The notes beneath the pieces were generated by a model. That model saw nothing but the letters and a program-made list of their open reading frames with translations, searched no databases and had not been told where the DNA came from. The position numbers and the translations under genes are program-made. Shown here in pieces: positions 8,589 through 18,146 of a DNA stretch of 64,000 nucleotides (position 1 is the stretch's first letter; every line of letters starts with the position of its first letter). The stretch is from Nitrosopumilus zosterae (GTDB lineage Archaea; Thermoproteota; Nitrososphaeria; Nitrososphaerales; Nitrosopumilaceae), in contig NZ_AP026695.1 in NCBI RefSeq assembly GCF_025998175.1, positions 1,618,581 through 1,682,580 of the forward strand. Reading direction: 5' to 3'.

Positions 8589-9590
8589 ATGAAAATTTTA
8601 GTTTGTGGAGGAGCAGGATTTATTGGGAGTGCATTTATTAGAAATCATTTTAACAATCACCCAAAAGATGAAATAATAAATTTAGATTCACTTACAATAG
8701 GTTCGAATTTACTAAATCTGAAACAAATTGGACAAAATCAAAATTACCAATTTTTTAAAGAAGATATAAAAAATCAAGAAATTGTAAATAAATTAGCAAA
8801 CGATGTAGATGTCATAGTTAATTTTGCAGCTGAATCTCATGTAGATAGAAGCATTGCAAATCCAAAACCATTCATAGAAACAAATATTCTTGGAACATAT
8901 TCTTTATTAGAAGCTACAAAAAAATACAACAAATTATTCATTCATGTTTCAACTGATGAAGTTTATGGGGATGCAGAAGATTTAGATTCATTTACTGAGA
9001 AATCTTTGATTAAGCCTAGTAATCCTTATTCAGCTACAAAAGCATCTGCAGATCATTTAGTTGCCGCATATCATAGAACATATAACATAAAATGCATTAC
9101 TACACGATGTACCAATAATTTTGGTCCTTTCCAATTCCCAGAAAAATTGATTCCTAAAACAATTATTAGAGCTAAAAAGAATCTGAAGGTTCCATTGTAT
9201 GGAGACGGAAACCAAATTAGAAGTTGGATCTATGTATATGATCATGTACAAGCAATTGACGATCTAATTTTAAGAGGTGTTCATGGTCAGGAATATAATA
9301 TTACTGCATGGAATGAAATTTCAAACAAAATAATCGTAGAAAAAATTCTAAAATTTCTTGGAAAATCGGATGATTTGATTGAACATGTTAAAGATAGACC
9401 AGGTCATGATAGAAGATATTCGATAGATGCCGCAAAAATTCAAAATGAAATTGGATGGAAACCAAAACATGAATTTGAGCAGGCTCTTAATGAAACAGTT
9501 GAATGGTATGAACAAAATCAGGAATGGTGGGAGCCATTAGTTGATGATAATTCTTTACATTCACAACCATGGACTCTTACCTGTAAATGA
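8589..9590 (+). CDS. rfbB: dTDP-glucose 4,6-dehydratase
   Basis: A 333-residue extended SDR. GGAGFIGSAFIRNH is the NAD-binding turn; VNFAAESHVDRSI, VSTDEVYGD (with the catalytic Thr-Asp-Glu triplet of dehydratases), 'YSATKASADHLVAAY' with the YxxxK pair, and CTNNFGPFQFPEKLIP are family signatures. It makes dTDP-4-keto-6-deoxyglucose from dTDP-glucose. The last four bases (ATGA) are the start of rfbD, indicating one operon with translational coupling. Confidence 0.95.
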   Translation: MKILVCGGAGFIGSAFIRNHFNNHPKDEIINLDSLTIGSNLLNLKQIGQNQNYQFFKEDIKNQEIVNKLANDVDVIVNFAAESHVDRSIANPKPFIETNILGTYSLLEATKKYNKLFIHVSTDEVYGDAEDLDSFTEKSLIKPSNPYSATKASADHLVAAYHRTYNIKCITTRCTNNFGPFQFPEKLIPKTIIRAKKNLKVPLYGDGNQIRSWIYVYDHVQAIDDLILRGVHGQEYNITAWNEISNKIIVEKILKFLGKSDDLIEHVKDRPGHDRRYSIDAAKIQNEIGWKPKHEFEQALNETVEWYEQNQEWWEPLVDDNSLHSQPWTLTCK

Positions 9591-10477
9591 CTAAAATTTT
9601 AGTGACTGGATCAACTGGGCTTGTTGGAAGACAAGTAGTAAGGGATCTTGTTAGGAAAAATTATGAAGTCTATGCTTGTTATAATAGAATAAAACCAGAA
9701 TTTGGCATTCCTGTAAATCTAGATCTTTCAAAAACAGACAAAATAATCAGTGTTTTACACAGCATAAATCCAAATATAATAATTCATCTTGCAGCTATCA
9801 CAGATTTAGAAAAATGTGAAATTCAAAGAGAACAAGCAGTTTTAATCAACACGGATTCAACTAGAATTCTGGCTAGAGAGTCAACAAAACTAGGTGCATT
9901 TTTTATTTATGTTTCAACAGATTATGTTTTTGATGGGACAGAAGGATATAGAAAAGAAGACGATATAACTAATCCACTAAATATTTATGGAAAATCAAAA
10001 TTGGATGGCGAAATTGCTATAAGGGATTCAACATCAAAATATGCTATAATTAGAACTAGTACACCATTTGGATTACATTCAACAAAAAAAAGTTTTCCTT
10101 TATGGATTAAGGAGAATCTTGAAGGGGGAAAAGAAACATCTGTGTTAATTGATCAATTCACATCACCAACATATGTACCAAATCTTTCAAAAATGATCAT
10201 AGAAGTAACACTAAAACAGATTATTGGTATCATTCATTTAGCTGGAGCTACAAGAATTTCTAGATATGAATTTGCCATAATGATTGCAGAAAAGCTTGAT
10301 CTTGATAAATCATTACTAAAACCAATAAAAATTCAAGACATGAATTGGAAAGCTACAAGACCAAAAGACTCATCTCTAGATATTTCAAAAGCTAAAAAAA
10401 TTTTGATGAACAAACCTGAAGAAATTGAATATGCCTTAGAAAATTTTATTTATGAAATAAAAAATCTTAAAAATTAA
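9587..10477 (+). CDS. rfbD: dTDP-4-dehydrorhamnose reductase
   Basis: A 296-residue SDR. VTGSTGLVGRQVV is the cofactor turn, VSTDYVFDG carries the Thr/Asp-Tyr block, and 'NIYGKSKLDGEIAI' gives the YxxxK catalytic pair, as in RmlD. The enzyme performs the last reduction to dTDP-L-rhamnose. It overlaps rfbB by four bases. The following convergent gene is a membrane-anchored GT2 enzyme on the other strand, separated by a 47-base AT-rich gap. Confidence 0.92.
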   Translation: MTKILVTGSTGLVGRQVVRDLVRKNYEVYACYNRIKPEFGIPVNLDLSKTDKIISVLHSINPNIIIHLAAITDLEKCEIQREQAVLINTDSTRILARESTKLGAFFIYVSTDYVFDGTEGYRKEDDITNPLNIYGKSKLDGEIAIRDSTSKYAIIRTSTPFGLHSTKKSFPLWIKENLEGGKETSVLIDQFTSPTYVPNLSKMIIEVTLKQIIGIIHLAGATRISRYEFAIMIAEKLDLDKSLLKPIKIQDMNWKATRPKDSSLDISKAKKILMNKPEEIEYALENFIYEIKNLKN

Positions 10478-10524
10478 AAAATATTGAATATTTATTTATA
10501 AGAATTTGAAAAAGATTTTCAGTA

Positions 10525-11409
10525 TTAATTTTGTCTGTTTTCCCTAACAACATTTACTATGGAATAAAGAATTGTAGCTGTAATTAATAAAATTGTGCCT
10601 AAGATCACCCCTCCAATACCAATAAGAGCAATATTTGTCATCACTACTCGTTCTTCAGAATAGATTTGCATAGTCCAAGCTCCAAAAATTAATCCCAAAA
10701 TAAGAAAACATAATCCTGTCACTCCATAATACAAAAGAGGTCGTTCAATGGCTACATGTTTTACTGTACTCATAACAACTGAAGTTCCATGAGATATTGG
10801 TTCTTGAGAATGAGTATTATTTTCATAAGAAATAGTAATAGGAATTTCAGTTATCCTCATATTCTTTTTTGAAGCTTTAATGAGAATTTCTGTAGAAATT
10901 CCCATGCCTGATTCAGTGGGAAAAATTTGATCAATCACATTTTTTTTATATGCTCTGAAACCACTTTGTGAATCAGTTATCTTAGAACCCGTCATCACGT
11001 TAGTAAGTCCAGTGATTGTTTTAATGCCAATTTTTCTGTATGTTGGTAAACCTTTTGTTGTTCCAAGAAATCTTGAACCTATTACAATGTCTGCTTTATT
11101 ATCATAGATTGGTTTTAACATTGAGTCAATTTCAGATATTTGATGTTGTCCATCTGCATCAAAAGTTACCAAAACATCACCTTCAATTTTTTTTGATTCA
11201 TTAAAAATAGTTTTTATTGCAGAGCCATATCCCATGTTTTTGTCATGTTTTACAACATGAACGCCCATTAATGATGCAATTACAGATGTCATATCTGATG
11301 AACCATCATCACACACAATAATTTGGGCATATTTTTGCTTTAATTTTGCAATAATTGATCCTATATTTCTTTCTTCATTAAATGCAGGAATTCCAATTAT
11401 TACTTTCAA
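10525..11409 (-). CDS. Dolichyl-phosphate sugar synthase-like GT2 glycosyltransferase with C-terminal membrane anchor
   Basis: A 294-residue protein. GIPAFNEERNIGSII and 'IIVCDDGSSDMTSV' open a GT2 domain, VLVTFDADGQHQ gives the DxD metal site, and IGSRFLG and TDSQSGFRAYKK are blocks of the DPM1-like group. After about residue 215 come two hydrophobic segments (LCFLILGLIFGAWTM and IALIGIGGVILGTILLIT), placing the enzyme at the cytoplasmic face of the membrane. It probably loads a sugar onto a dolichol/polyprenyl phosphate carrier that GT-C enzymes such as the one at 14.1 kb could use. Confidence 0.87.
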   Translation of the reverse strand: MKVIIGIPAFNEERNIGSIIAKLKQKYAQIIVCDDGSSDMTSVIASLMGVHVVKHDKNMGYGSAIKTIFNESKKIEGDVLVTFDADGQHQISEIDSMLKPIYDNKADIVIGSRFLGTTKGLPTYRKIGIKTITGLTNVMTGSKITDSQSGFRAYKKNVIDQIFPTESGMGISTEILIKASKKNMRITEIPITISYENNTHSQEPISHGTSVVMSTVKHVAIERPLLYYGVTGLCFLILGLIFGAWTMQIYSEERVVMTNIALIGIGGVILGTILLITATILYSIVNVVRENRQN

Positions 11410-11525
11410 ATTATGATAGTTTCTTTTGATTGGTTATTTAAGGAGTGGCAATCTAAAATGCATAGAAACCTCATATCAAGTATTATTTTGTGGTTAATTT
11501 TTTAATATGAATATTCTCAACAAAG

Positions 11526-13016
11526 ATGAAAATGAAATTATTATTTTGGATCAATGTATTTATGTTACATTTTGGATTATCTTATTATTTAAAGCAAAAA
11601 CTTGATGCAGAATTTACTGCCATTATTGATACTCCCAATAAGCCGAAACAAATGTTTCTTAATCAAAAAATAGTTGATTTTAGAAAAACATGGTATTTTC
11701 ACGATCATATTAAAAAAACAACAGTAAATCCAGATCTAGAATATTTATCAAGTTTTGAAAAAAAATATCATATTGATTTATGGAAACTGGCATTAAACGA
11801 AAGGCATTTTTATAGATTCAATAATTTTTATAAATTTACGACCAATGAAATTTTGAAATTTTTAGAACAAGAGTGTAAATTATTTGAACAAATTTTGGAT
11901 GAAGTTAAACCAGATTATTTTTTGACATACGATCCACCATTTCATCATCAAAAATTATTAATGGATTTATGTAAAGCCAAAGGTATCAAGGTCTTATGTA
12001 TTTTCATATCAAGATATAAAGATAAAAGCATTATTGCTGAAAGCGGTAGTACTTTTGATTTACCTCGAAATTTAGACATGATAGAATTGAATGAATCAGA
12101 GAAAAATGGACTAGATGAAATAATGAATGAATCTAGTTATAATGCGTTAACAAAAAAATGGACAAATGAAAGAAATGTTTCAACATCAAACAAACTCAAA
12201 GCTTTGACAGATTATGTACTATTTTCTGATTCCAAAAATACACAATCAAATTTTACTTATTATGGGAGAAATAAATTAAAAGTTATTCAAGATACCATTT
12301 CATTTTACATAAAGCGTGAATGGAGATCAAGATACTTGGAGAAAAATCTTAAAAAAGTAGTTGATTTAGATATTCCATTTGTGTATTATCCTCTCAATAT
12401 TGATGCTGAATTAACTATTCTTCATTATGCTCCTTTTTTTACTAATCAAATTGAAATTATCAGACACATAGCAAAATCTCTTCCAGTTGATCATATGTTA
12501 TATGTTAAGGAACATATTCATGCTGTCTTTAGAGGATGGAGAGAAACAAGTCAATATAAGGAATTAATTGAAATTCCGAATGTTGTTGTAATTCATCCTT
12601 CTTATTCTTCAAATGAGTTAGTTAAAAATAGTAAATTGGTGATTACTATCAGGGGAACTGCAACCATTGATGCAGCATATCAAAACAAACCTTCAATAAT
12701 TTTTGGCGATATGGCACACGATATGTTACCATCAGTTTACAAAATTGAAAATCTTAGAGATTTACCTGAATTGATAAAAACCGCATTAAGGACACCAATT
12801 AATTCAGTGTATATTAACAAATATCTTAAGTTAATGAAAGAGAGAACTTTTGATTTTAATTGGTGGGATTATGAAAATAAAAGAAATAATCAATTTTATT
12901 CAGGAAATATTCTTTCTGATGTTGAATATCAAGAAAACGATGTAAAAGAATTTTTTGATAATAATAAAGAAATATTTGAAACATTAGCAAACGCGCATTT
13001 ATCAAAAATCGAATGA
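11526..13016 (+). CDS. Capsule-synthesis-like glycosyltransferase, paralogue A
   Basis: A 496-residue protein paralogous to the 527-residue one at 23.2 kb. Both carry a Y-F/Y-P-L block with acidic residues (VYYPLNIDAELTILHYAPFF here), then SLPVDHMLYVKEHIHA, VVVIHPSYSSNELVKNSKLVITIRGTATIDAAYQNKPSIIFGD. This is the pattern of capsular polysaccharide synthesis proteins of the KpsC/KpsS-like (Capsule_synth) group. The N-terminal half is shared too (FYRFNNFYKFT against FYRFWTHFHKFT). Here the usual HP of the KEHP motif is HI. Donor and acceptor are unknown. An alternative ATG lies two codons downstream. Confidence 0.7.
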   Translation: MKMKLLFWINVFMLHFGLSYYLKQKLDAEFTAIIDTPNKPKQMFLNQKIVDFRKTWYFHDHIKKTTVNPDLEYLSSFEKKYHIDLWKLALNERHFYRFNNFYKFTTNEILKFLEQECKLFEQILDEVKPDYFLTYDPPFHHQKLLMDLCKAKGIKVLCIFISRYKDKSIIAESGSTFDLPRNLDMIELNESEKNGLDEIMNESSYNALTKKWTNERNVSTSNKLKALTDYVLFSDSKNTQSNFTYYGRNKLKVIQDTISFYIKREWRSRYLEKNLKKVVDLDIPFVYYPLNIDAELTILHYAPFFTNQIEIIRHIAKSLPVDHMLYVKEHIHAVFRGWRETSQYKELIEIPNVVVIHPSYSSNELVKNSKLVITIRGTATIDAAYQNKPSIIFGDMAHDMLPSVYKIENLRDLPELIKTALRTPINSVYINKYLKLMKERTFDFNWWDYENKRNNQFYSGNILSDVEYQENDVKEFFDNNKEIFETLANAHLSKIE

Positions 13017-13052
13017 ATTAATTTACTTTAACAAGAATATTAATTATGAAAA

Positions 13053-13979
13053 TTATTTTTCTAAAATAAATAAAAGATAGGGACTTTTTTCAAATTTAAA
13101 GGATTCTTGGCTAAAAAGTAGTGGTTTAAACAATTTAAAAAATATATCAACCCAAGGTTTTTTGATTTGTAACCGTTTTTCTGGGGATAATGCATCATTC
13201 ATTTGTATTAAAAGATGAGCTATTGGTCTTAATCCAATATTCCATAAATCTAAAATGAACTCATTAGGATAGACATTTCTAGTTTCTTTAATTTTAAACC
13301 CTGCTTTTTTAAATAATTTAATCCATTCATCATAAGTTTTCAGTCCTTTGTATGAATCTCGTCGTTGCCTATCAAGAATGTCAATGGCTTCTTTGGAAAA
13401 TAAATTATCTAGTTTATCTAAGGTTTCATGATGATATGGAGTCATAATTTGTAATACTAGTGTTCCATCAGGGCGAAGTATACGATACAAATCCGCAATT
13501 AAAAAATCTATAGTTTCAACCCAATATATCGAATTACTATAAATTGTTTTAAAGAAGTTATCTTCAAACGGTAGTTTCTTGTTGTTGTCATGCAGTATCA
13601 AATTTTTATAAATATTTAATGTTGCAGCTTTGTTTAGTAAAGTTTGTTTCCAATCAGTCCCATAATCAATTTGACTTTTTGGAGGAGAAATAATTTCTGG
13701 AGAATAATTTGGATCAAAGGCATCATAAATATCAACAAACGAATCATGTGAAAATTTTTCAGCTTGTGTAGATTTGAAATAATCAAAATTATCTGAAAAA
13801 GTACCTCCTAAATGAGTAAACATGTACATACCATCACCACAACTAAGATCTAAAGAAGGAGATTCAAATTTTATATCTTCCATAATGCCGCTTTTGAATG
13901 CTAGCAAAAGGCCATTTTCAGGCCTAAGCCAGAAAAGCTTAAGGAATTTTAACAATTTTTCTTCATAATTTTTATTCAA
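13053..13979 (-). CDS. SAM-dependent methyltransferase
   Basis: A 308-residue protein with a class I methyltransferase core: SPSLDLSCGDGMYMF (motif I, about residues 36-50), 'LPFEDNFFKTIYSNSIYWV' (motif IV region with the D-x-x-F turn), and ILRPDGTLVLQIMTP (motif VI). The region between motif I and motif IV is longer than usual, with an insertion rich in aromatic residues that may form a lid. It is convergent with the capsule-like gene and divergent from the GT-C gene. The substrate is not known; a sugar or lipid-linked glycan is likely from context. Confidence 0.75.
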   Translation of the reverse strand: MNKNYEEKLLKFLKLFWLRPENGLLLAFKSGIMEDIKFESPSLDLSCGDGMYMFTHLGGTFSDNFDYFKSTQAEKFSHDSFVDIYDAFDPNYSPEIISPPKSQIDYGTDWKQTLLNKAATLNIYKNLILHDNNKKLPFEDNFFKTIYSNSIYWVETIDFLIADLYRILRPDGTLVLQIMTPYHHETLDKLDNLFSKEAIDILDRQRRDSYKGLKTYDEWIKLFKKAGFKIKETRNVYPNEFILDLWNIGLRPIAHLLIQMNDALSPEKRLQIKKPWVDIFFKLFKPLLFSQESFKFEKSPYLLFILEK

Positions 13980-14109
13980 TTACTCTACATCAAGATTCCA
14001 AATTAGCATGCATATTAATTCACTGTTAAGGTAAAATTGGATATAAAATCTAATAATAACAAAAGGGATAGGATATGTTTTTAGAATATCTTAATCCAAA
14101 AATATCAAC

Positions 14110-15636
14110 ATGATGAGTTTAAAATTAATTAAGAATGATATAAAAATTTCATTTTTAACCATTTTTCTAGCAGGATTAGGAATTAAATTATTTTATTTTC
14201 CTTATGATTTACCGTTGATTATTGATGGAATGGATAATTTTACATATGCTACTGCCATTAATTTTTACGGACATTTACCAACTGAATGGACTCCAATAAA
14301 CAATGGATGGCCAATATTTGTTTCTTTTTGGTTTTCAATATTTGATTTAGAAAATTCGTTGCAGTATATGCAATTACAAAGAATAATTTCAGTTATTCTA
14401 TCATCTATGATTACAATTCCAGTTTATTATTTATGTAAAAATTATTTTAACAAAAAAATCGCTCTAGTTGGTGCAGCGATTATTTCATTTGATCCTAGGA
14501 TTATACTTAACTCGTTTTTGGGTATTACAGAACCATTATTCATATTATTAGGAATTTCATCGTTAGTAATTTTCTTAAAATATGAAAGAAAGCTAATGTT
14601 TATTTCATTTATTTTGGCATCATTTTGTACAATTGTTAGATCTGAAGGACTTTTTCTATTTTTTACATTAACTATTTTATTTTTTATTAAAAATAAAATT
14701 TCAAAGGAAATTTTAAGGACATATCTTCCATGCTTGTTGATTTTTATGATGATATTAATTCCTGTAATAAACTACAGAATTGAAGTTGTAGGATATGATG
14801 GAATATTTCAAAGAGCCATCATAGGAACAGATCAGATTATCGCAATTTCAAATAGTGATAAAAATTCAGAAATTATTGATGGAATTGGTCTTTTTATAAA
14901 ATATTTAGGTTGGATAATGATTCCAAACTTTTTATTATTTTTCCCATTTGGAGTAATTCAGTATTTCAGAAATAGAACAAAAGAAACAAACTTTATCATG
15001 ATTTTTTCAATAGTTTGCAGCATACCAATTATGTATGCTTATATCGTTCAGGCACAAGATACTAGATATCTCTACTTTTTGTTTCCTATTTTTTCGTTAG
15101 TATCACTTTATTCTGTTAAAACTTTTATTTCCAAGATTGCAAATAAAAATACAGCATTAGTAGTAATCATAATTGGAATTTTTATTAGTTCAATAGGGTT
15201 TTATGAATTTTTAAAGACTGACAGAGAGATTGAAAGAGAAAATTATGAGATTTCAAAAATTATTTCTGAAAAAGTCTCAGGAGTTAATTTTCATCCTTCT
15301 CAGACACAATACATAAGAGTTGGCGAATTACCAACCAAATGGCCTTTTGACTTTAATGATGATAAGCACAAAATAAAAATTATTTCTACAAATAATGAAA
15401 ATGATTTAGAAGAGTATATTCTAAAAAACGATAGTGAATTAACACACTTAATTGTGGATGAAAATTCAAAACTCCCAAAATTTTTACAAGACGTGTATTA
15501 TAATGAAGAAAAATTCAAGTATTTAGATAAAGTGTTTGATTCTAAAGATTTTAATTTCAATCAACATCTAAAATTATTTGAAATAAACTTTGAGAATTTT
15601 AATTCTAAGATTAATCAAGAGGAATTATCACAATAA
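14110..15636 (+). CDS. GT-C type membrane glycosyltransferase (ArnT/PMT-like)
   Basis: A 508-residue polytopic membrane protein with roughly ten hydrophobic segments between residues 12 and 365, followed by a soluble tail of about 140 residues. The first extracytoplasmic loop holds an acidic IDGMDNFTYA near residue 40, the position of the catalytic aspartate in dolichyl-phosphate-dependent GT-C enzymes; 'NSFLGITEPLFIL' and IVRSEGLFLF fit the same family. It should use a lipid-phosphate sugar and act on the outer face of the membrane, working with a DPM1-like synthase such as the one at 10.5 kb. It is not AglB, since no WWDYG motif is seen. Confidence 0.75.
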   Translation: MMSLKLIKNDIKISFLTIFLAGLGIKLFYFPYDLPLIIDGMDNFTYATAINFYGHLPTEWTPINNGWPIFVSFWFSIFDLENSLQYMQLQRIISVILSSMITIPVYYLCKNYFNKKIALVGAAIISFDPRIILNSFLGITEPLFILLGISSLVIFLKYERKLMFISFILASFCTIVRSEGLFLFFTLTILFFIKNKISKEILRTYLPCLLIFMMILIPVINYRIEVVGYDGIFQRAIIGTDQIIAISNSDKNSEIIDGIGLFIKYLGWIMIPNFLLFFPFGVIQYFRNRTKETNFIMIFSIVCSIPIMYAYIVQAQDTRYLYFLFPIFSLVSLYSVKTFISKIANKNTALVVIIIGIFISSIGFYEFLKTDREIERENYEISKIISEKVSGVNFHPSQTQYIRVGELPTKWPFDFNDDKHKIKIISTNNENDLEEYILKNDSELTHLIVDENSKLPKFLQDVYYNEEKFKYLDKVFDSKDFNFNQHLKLFEINFENFNSKINQEELSQ

Positions 15637-15646
15637 ACTGATATAA

Positions 15647-16651
15647 TCAAGCGGTTCCTGCATCCCAAGGAAGATATTCGCCTTTCAATCTTTGTTCCCA
15701 TCTGTGAATGTCTTCTTGAACCATAATCTTTACAAGATCATTAAATTTGGTTTTAGGTTTCCAGCCTAATTTTCGCTTAGCTTTAGAATAATCACCTTGG
15801 AGGTTGTTAACATCAAATGGTCTAAGATTTTTTTTACTTGTAGAAATATGTTTTTTAGAAATGTTGGCTATTTCGCAGGCTTTTTCAGCAAATTCCTTAA
15901 CAGAATGGGATTCATTTGTGGCCATCACATAGTCGTCTGGATTTTTTACTTGTAAAGACTTCCAAATTCCCTCAACATATTCAGGTGCATATCCCCAATC
16001 TCTTTTGGCTGAAATATTTCCCAATTCCAGCTTTGTTGAAATTCCAAGAGAAATTTTGGCTACTTCGTTTGAAATTTTTCTCGTAACAAATTCTAATCCG
16101 CGTAAAGGTGATTCATGATTAAATAAAATTCCATTAACTGCATATAGATCATATGCTTCACGATATAGTTTTGTTTGCCAGTAAGCATATAATTTTGAAA
16201 TTGCATATGGACTTGAAGGCATAAATGGTGTAGATTCGTTTTTTATTGATGATTTCTCAGAACCGAACATTTCACTAGAGGATGCCTGATAAAATTTAAT
16301 TTTTTTATTGAATTTTAGAATTTCATCCAATACCCTTACTGTACCAAAACCGGTAACATCGCTAGTGTATAGAGGTTGATCAAATGAAGCGCCAACAAAA
16401 CTTTGTGCAGCTAAATGATAGATTTCTGTTGGGTTTGATTCTTCGAAAGCATGATAAATTGAAGTTGAATCTAATACATCAGCTGGAATTAATTTGATTT
16501 TATTAGCGATTTTAAGATAATACAATCTCCAGAAATTACTAGAAGATTGTCTTCTAAAAGTGCCAAAAACAGTATATCCTTTTTTCAATAAGAAATGTGC
16601 TAGATATGCACCATCCTGACCGGTAATTCCAGTAATTAAAGCTCTAGTCAC
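15647..16651 (-). CDS. gmd: GDP-mannose 4,6-dehydratase
   Basis: A 334-residue SDR starting at GTG with ALITGITGQDGAYLAHFLL, the Gmd cofactor turn. YHLAAQSFVGASFDQP, YQASSSEMFG (Ser/Glu catalytic block), 'PYAISKLYAYW' (YxxxK) and NGILFNHESPLRG are Gmd signatures, as is RDWGYAPEYV for GDP binding. It makes GDP-4-keto-6-deoxymannose, the precursor of GDP-fucose, GDP-rhamnose or perosamine. No perosamine aminotransferase lies nearby. The SDR at 16.7 kb, divergent from it, is a candidate for the next step. Confidence 0.93.
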   Translation of the reverse strand: MTRALITGITGQDGAYLAHFLLKKGYTVFGTFRRQSSSNFWRLYYLKIANKIKLIPADVLDSTSIYHAFEESNPTEIYHLAAQSFVGASFDQPLYTSDVTGFGTVRVLDEILKFNKKIKFYQASSSEMFGSEKSSIKNESTPFMPSSPYAISKLYAYWQTKLYREAYDLYAVNGILFNHESPLRGLEFVTRKISNEVAKISLGISTKLELGNISAKRDWGYAPEYVEGIWKSLQVKNPDDYVMATNESHSVKEFAEKACEIANISKKHISTSKKNLRPFDVNNLQGDYSKAKRKLGWKPKTKFNDLVKIMVQEDIHRWEQRLKGEYLPWDAGTA

Positions 16652-16744
16652 ACATTACCACTTCATAGTTACTTTTTAAAACTATATAATAAATCAATAA
16701 AAAGAGAAATTGAAATATTGCATTAAATAAGATAAATTATAATT

Positions 16745-17629
16745 TTGGATGAAATACTCGTAACAGGAATTACTGGATTTATTGGCAATCATCTTGTTCC
16801 TGAACTATCTAAAAACTATAAAATTTTAGGCATATCAAAAAATAAAAAAAAATCTACAAAAAATTTCAAATTAAGAACTATGGATATTACAAAATCGGAT
16901 TTTATATCACGTATTCCTTTTTCTAAAATTGTTCACATGGCAGCTTATAGTGATGTAAATTATTGCAATCTAAACCCAACAAAATGTTTTGAATTAAATG
17001 TTAAATCAACACAGAAAATGTTGGAAGTTGCAAGAAAAAATGATTCTAGTTTCATTTTTCTTAGTTCTAGTCATGTATATGGAACTCCACAAAAACTTCC
17101 ACTTTCAGAAAAAGATCCTTGTTATCCTTTAACTCATTATGCTGCCAGTAAAAAAATGAGTGAAATATTGTGTGAAACATATTCACAAACTTATGATTTA
17201 GATATTAGAATTGCAAGAATTTTTTCTGTATATGGGCCAAAAAGCCCAAAATCAAATCTTGTTTTTAATATTATGAATCAAATGATTAATAATTCAAAAA
17301 TAAAATTAGGAAATACTTCTCCTAAACGAGATTTTATTTTTATTAGTGATGTAATCAATGGTTTGATAAAAATTATAAATTCAAAGAGAAAAGGATTCCA
17401 GACATATAATATTGGTAGTGGTAACAGCACTTCGGTTAAAGAAATAGTTAAAACTTGTTTGAAAATACATGGTAAAAATTTAGAATTGATTTCTTCTAAA
17501 GAAAAAATTAGGAAAAATGAAATATCAGATATCTATGCCAATATTACTAAGATGAAGTCAGAATTTAATTGGAAACCTCAAGTTTCATTAAAGAGGGGTT
17601 TAGAAATTACATATAATTATTATAATTAA
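16745..17629 (+). CDS. NAD-dependent epimerase/dehydratase (possible GDP-4-keto-6-deoxymannose reductase)
   Basis: A 294-residue extended SDR with TTG start. TGITGFIGNHLVPEL is the cofactor turn, VHMAAYSDVNYCNLNP and 'FLSSSHVYGTPQKLPL' carry the Ser block, and HYAASKKMSEILCE supplies YxxxK. PKRDFIFISDVINGLI is the substrate-binding arginine block. The gene is divergent from gmd, 93 bases away, which makes a reductase step on the Gmd product plausible (Rmd-like). The sequence alone does not separate that from a UDP-sugar 4-epimerase. Confidence 0.8.
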   Translation: MDEILVTGITGFIGNHLVPELSKNYKILGISKNKKKSTKNFKLRTMDITKSDFISRIPFSKIVHMAAYSDVNYCNLNPTKCFELNVKSTQKMLEVARKNDSSFIFLSSSHVYGTPQKLPLSEKDPCYPLTHYAASKKMSEILCETYSQTYDLDIRIARIFSVYGPKSPKSNLVFNIMNQMINNSKIKLGNTSPKRDFIFISDVINGLIKIINSKRKGFQTYNIGSGNSTSVKEIVKTCLKIHGKNLELISSKEKIRKNEISDIYANITKMKSEFNWKPQVSLKRGLEITYNYYN

Positions 17630-17710
17630 CTAATAATATTACAAAATCATTAACCAGAAATATAGTATAATGAACTAAAAAGATAAATTGTTTAATAGAA
17701 AAATGGCTAT

Positions 17711-18145
17711 ATGAAAATTGAAAGATTACTACCTACAGCAAATCTCAATACAGTAAGAGATGGGAGAGGTGGGATTTTTACATTTATTCCTAAAGATCCA
17801 ATTGTAGAATTTAATTTTAATTATATTAAAGCAGGAAAAATCCGTGGAAATCATTTTCATCCAGAATTTGACGAATATTTTCTAATTACTGAAGGGGAAG
17901 GAGTTCTTGTCACAAAAGAAGATGAATCAGAAGAAGAATTTATTTTTTTGAGTAAAGGTCAATGCACACATACACCAAAAGGTACAAAACATGTTTTCAT
18001 AGCAATAACTGATTGTATAGCAGTTGCAATGTTGACAAAAAAATGGGAGAATTGTCAAAATCCCATAATTCATGTAAATATGGGAATGGGTAAAGGTGAT
18101 CATGGAGATCCTTTATCTCCTTATTTTAAATCAAAAAAACTATAA
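17711..18145 (+). CDS. Cupin-domain sugar-modifying protein
   Basis: A 144-residue single cupin. GKIRGNHFHPEFDEYFLITEGEG is cupin motif 1, holding the two histidines and the acidic ligand; 'GQCTHTPKGTKHVFIAI' is motif 2 with the third histidine. Related cupins in glycan loci act as sugar isomerases, epimerases or assembly factors (CapF C-terminal domain, WxcM/FdtA-like). The substrate is unknown. The stop at 18145 is followed after one base by the oxidoreductase start, so the two are likely one unit. Confidence 0.72.
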   Translation: MKIERLLPTANLNTVRDGRGGIFTFIPKDPIVEFNFNYIKAGKIRGNHFHPEFDEYFLITEGEGVLVTKEDESEEEFIFLSKGQCTHTPKGTKHVFIAITDCIAVAMLTKKWENCQNPIIHVNMGMGKGDHGDPLSPYFKSKKL

Positions 18146-18146
18146 A

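Noticed and set aside
18096-18146. Extension of the Gfo/Idh gene into the cupin gene
   Set aside because: The Rossmann turn begins right after the ATG at 18147, and the longer form overlaps a conserved coding sequence.
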